Part shown: in pieces, positions 62,145 to 64,000 of the stretch
Position numbering within the stretch: the stretch's first letter is position 1
Layout: each line of letters opens with the position of its first letter
Source of the DNA: an uncultured Dokdonia sp.
Lineage (GTDB): Bacteria; Bacteroidota; Bacteroidia; Flavobacteriales; Flavobacteriaceae
NCBI GenBank assembly: GCA_938002835.1
Contig: CALKZS010000010.1
Span: 38,305 to 102,304, forward strand
Direction: 5' to 3'
DNA length: 64,000 nucleotides
The notes under the pieces: model-generated
Told to the model about the DNA's origin: nothing
Seen by the model: the letters and a program-made list of their open reading frames with translations, nothing else
Database searches by the model: none
Made by a program: the position numbers and the translations under genes

Positions 62145-63590
62145 ATGAACCCATCTGAAACTTACGAAAAAGAACTTTCTTTCCAAGCAGACAGGCGACG
62201 AGCTACCGTAGCCTTTATAAAAATTGCAAGTGATCTTTGGTATGATAATGCTATAGAGTTAGTACTATTTAGAAATCAAGTAATGGATCGCAATGTGAGT
62301 CAAATATTAGATTTACACGAATATGCAGAGGGTTTTGTAGAAAAACCAATATCTATTTTTGATACTGTAGAAATTGCGCAAGCTATAAAAAGTCTTAACC
62401 TACCTCCTTCTAAACTTGATATAGGTAAACTTACCTATGAATACCACTTAGAAGAAAGTGAACGTAACGCAACAAGCTTTATCGCAAATAAATTAAAACC
62501 ATCTCAGAGCCAAAAAAAGATACAACCTAAAGACGTTGTTCTTTATGGTTTTGGTCGTATAGGTCGCCTTGTAGCACGTGAGCTTATGACTAAAACAGGC
62601 AAAGGAAGTCAGCTGCGATTAAGAGCTATTGTTACTCGTGGTACCATTAATGACGATATATTAGAAAAAAGAGCGAGTCTTTTAAAAAGTGATTCTGTAC
62701 ACGGAGATTTTACAGGTACGGTAAATATAGATGCTATAAATAATGCGCTCATTATAAATGGTACTACCGTACGTGTTATAAGTGCAAATGCACCAGAAGA
62801 AATAGACTATACCATATACGGCATTAATGATGCTTTAGTTATTGATAATACAGGAGCCTTTAGAGACAAAGAGCAGCTAAGCAGACACCTTATAGCAAAA
62901 GGTGTAGATCGTGTTTTACTAACTGCCCCAGGAAAAGGAATCCCTAATATTGTGCACGGTGTAAATCACAAGGAATATAATCCAGATGAGATTAAAATAT
63001 TCTCTGCGGCCTCCTGTACCACAAATGCAATCACACCCATTTTATATGCCATAGATAAAACTATAGGAGTAAAATCTGGACATTTAGAAACTATACACGC
63101 ATATACTAATGATCAAAACTTAGTAGATAATATGCACAGTAAATATCGTCGTGGTCGAGCGGCAGCTCTCAATATGGTAATAACAGAGACTGGGGCTGGT
63201 AAAGCTGTAAGCAAAGCATTACCTACTTTTGAAGGCAAACTCACATCTAATGCCATTCGTGTTCCTGTTCCTAATGGCTCTCTGGCAATACTTAATCTTG
63301 AACTAAGCAAAAAAACAACCTTAAAAGGCATAAATGGAGTTTTTAAGAAATATGCTTTAGAAGGAGCACTGGTCGAACAAATAAAATATTCGCTCAATAA
63401 TGAGTTAGTATCAAGTGATATTGTAGGATCTCAACAGCCTAGTATTTATGATAGTAATGCAACTATTGTTCGTAAAGATGGTAAAAATGTAGTGCTATAT
63501 GTTTGGTATGATAATGAGTATGGATATAGTCATCAAGTACTAAGACTTGCAAAATATATCTCTAAAGTACGTAGGTATACCTATTATTAG
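62145..63590 (+). CDS. gap: Glyceraldehyde-3-phosphate dehydrogenase, long form
   Basis: 481 residues instead of about 335. Residues 1-125 are a helical N-terminal extension (RRRATVAFIKIASDLWYDNA, VMDRNVSQILDLHEYAEGFV) typical of a Bacteroidota GAPDH group. The dehydrogenase core starts VVLYGFGRIGRLVARELM (Rossmann), with the catalytic Cys in FSAASCTTNAITP near residue 292 and YVWYDNEYGYSHQVLRLAKY at the end. Direction (glycolytic or gluconeogenic) cannot be told. It has its own promoter; a copy of the IS256-type end sequence follows the stop. Confidence 0.96.
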   Translation: MNPSETYEKELSFQADRRRATVAFIKIASDLWYDNAIELVLFRNQVMDRNVSQILDLHEYAEGFVEKPISIFDTVEIAQAIKSLNLPPSKLDIGKLTYEYHLEESERNATSFIANKLKPSQSQKKIQPKDVVLYGFGRIGRLVARELMTKTGKGSQLRLRAIVTRGTINDDILEKRASLLKSDSVHGDFTGTVNIDAINNALIINGTTVRVISANAPEEIDYTIYGINDALVIDNTGAFRDKEQLSRHLIAKGVDRVLLTAPGKGIPNIVHGVNHKEYNPDEIKIFSAASCTTNAITPILYAIDKTIGVKSGHLETIHAYTNDQNLVDNMHSKYRRGRAAALNMVITETGAGKAVSKALPTFEGKLTSNAIRVPVPNGSLAILNLELSKKTTLKGINGVFKKYALEGALVEQIKYSLNNELVSSDIVGSQQPSIYDSNATIVRKDGKNVVLYVWYDNEYGYSHQVLRLAKYISKVRRYTYY

Positions 63591-63591
63591 A

Positions 63592-63612
63592 AGAGAGTGT
63601 AAACTAAACTCT
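63592..63612. repeat. Solo IS256-type end sequence
   Basis: 21 bp identical to 63737-63757 (AGAGAGTGTAAACTAAACTC plus T), 2 nt after the gap stop. 124 bp of unassigned AT-rich DNA separates the two copies. Confidence 0.75.
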
Positions 63613-63736
63613 CAGATATTCCTTGCAATCTATATCCGTTTTGAACCGATCAGAAAACTCTAGAAGATTTTGACTTTTAAAAATATCCATAATAAAACAT
63701 ATTTATTTACATTAAAGATATGAGAAAAAAATTAAA

Positions 63737-63757
63737 AGAGAGTGTAAACTAAACTCT
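63737..63757. repeat. Left end of the IS256-family element
   Basis: The same 21 bp, itself partly palindromic, 38 nt before the transposase ATG. Likely the terminal inverted repeat; the right end lies outside the window. Confidence 0.75.
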
Positions 63758-63758
63758 G

Positions 63759-63791
63759 TCTGATTAAAATTTTAGTTTAATTTTAATCAGA
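63759..63791. promoter_or_regulatory. Hairpin before the transposase start
   Basis: 13 bp perfect stem (TCTGATTAAAATT / AATTTTAATCAGA), 7 nt loop, ending 4 nt before the ATG. Such inside-end hairpins in other IS elements block transposase expression from outside transcripts; here that is inference. Confidence 0.6.
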
Positions 63792-63795
63792 TATT

Positions 63796-64000
63796 ATGAC
63801 AACACAAGAACAACAAGAATTAGCGAAGAAGGCGCTAGAACAGTTTATGTCTGGCAAGAGTTTTTTTGGTAAGGATGGTGCTTTTGCACCTATGCTTAAA
63901 AGTTTTATCGAGAAAGCTTTAGAGTCTGAGATGGAAGGTCACCTTGATAACGAGGAGCGTTCTAAAGGCAATAAGCGCAATGGTAAGGGTAAGAAGACTA
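63796..64000 (+). CDS. IS256-family transposase, 5' end only (runs off the window)
   Basis: 68 codons are visible: MTTQEQQELAKKALEQFMSG, then FAPMLKSFIEKALESEMEGH, LDNEERSKGNKRNGKGKKT. The EMExHL...N.RNG pattern is the N-terminal signature of IS256/Mutator transposases. The DDE domain lies beyond the window, so integrity cannot be judged. Downstream of gap on the same strand. Confidence 0.9.
   Translation, partial: MTTQEQQELAKKALEQFMSGKSFFGKDGAFAPMLKSFIEKALESEMEGHLDNEERSKGNKRNGKGKKT

Overview
This window looks like chromosomal DNA of a marine Flavobacteriaceae bacterium (Bacteroidota), possibly close to Dokdonia/Krokinobacter; the genus is inferred from family content and style, not from a search. 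The DNA is AT-rich. Start codons lack Shine-Dalgarno signals. The two clearest promoters, upstream of gap and of the curlin operon, follow the Bacteroidota pattern (TTTG, about 19 bp, TAnnTTTG). The gene content is typical of the family: curli genes, DUF3667, DUF4197, a two-domain 480-residue GAPDH, a cyclophilin-FKBP fusion, and Sortilin/VPS10-like and DUF5117-type metalloprotease exoproteins. No rRNA, tRNA or CRISPR was seen.

Layout. 0.1-9.2 kb: a TraB/DUF5694-like lipoprotein, an outer membrane barrel, then two tight minus-strand operons, pdxH-sixA-ppk1-ppx (polyphosphate) and pyrR-pyrB-(small protein)-rnz-(small protein). 9.3-18.8 kb: a block bracketed by two inverted copies of a ~200 bp MITE-like element. 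It holds gntK, a DUF72 gene, a LolA-like periplasmic protein, a Sortilin-like exoprotein, a zinc metalloprotease and a thioesterase. The left MITE abuts a truncated PAAR-like (DUF4280) gene. 18.9-24.6 kb: a HAD hydrolase, a decayed GH16 laminarinase pseudogene, a lamin-tail-like secreted protein, a dicarboxylate symporter, aroC and an IS982 transposase remnant. 24.6-34.8 kb: a second zinc metalloprotease, purU, a DUF4197 lipoprotein, the operon prfA-PLDc_N-pyrF-btuF-like, msrA and purM.

35-42.8 kb: an extended curli operon on the minus strand, in the order major curlin, minor curlin, CsgE (with a CsgH-like N-terminal domain), CsgF, CsgG (with a C-terminal beta-barrel) and a beta-propeller lipoprotein; a lipocalin-like and an OmpA lipoprotein follow. 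43.5-53.2 kb: a DinB/YfiT protein, a dual immunophilin, the divergent yfcE-type phosphoesterase/truA pair, an MsbA-type ABC exporter ending in a heptanucleotide array, a class III cyclase, two DUF3667 proteins, the diadenylate cyclase cdaA and a redoxin. 53.3-64 kb: an unknown membrane protein, htpG, a lysozyme-like protein, dapF-GNAT-mltG, an HtrA protease, gap, and the first 200 bases of an IS256-family transposase running off the window.

The most striking structure is a palindrome, GCTTTCGCGAAAGC, with 16 exact copies plus variants, about one per 4 kb. Most copies are intergenic, but three exact copies and one decayed copy lie inside genes, always read so as to encode Ala-Phe-Ala-Lys-Ala. 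The best candidate for an under-described system is the curli locus with its fused assembly factors and extra lipoprotein. Traces of gene loss (GH16, DUF4280, IS982) are also clear.
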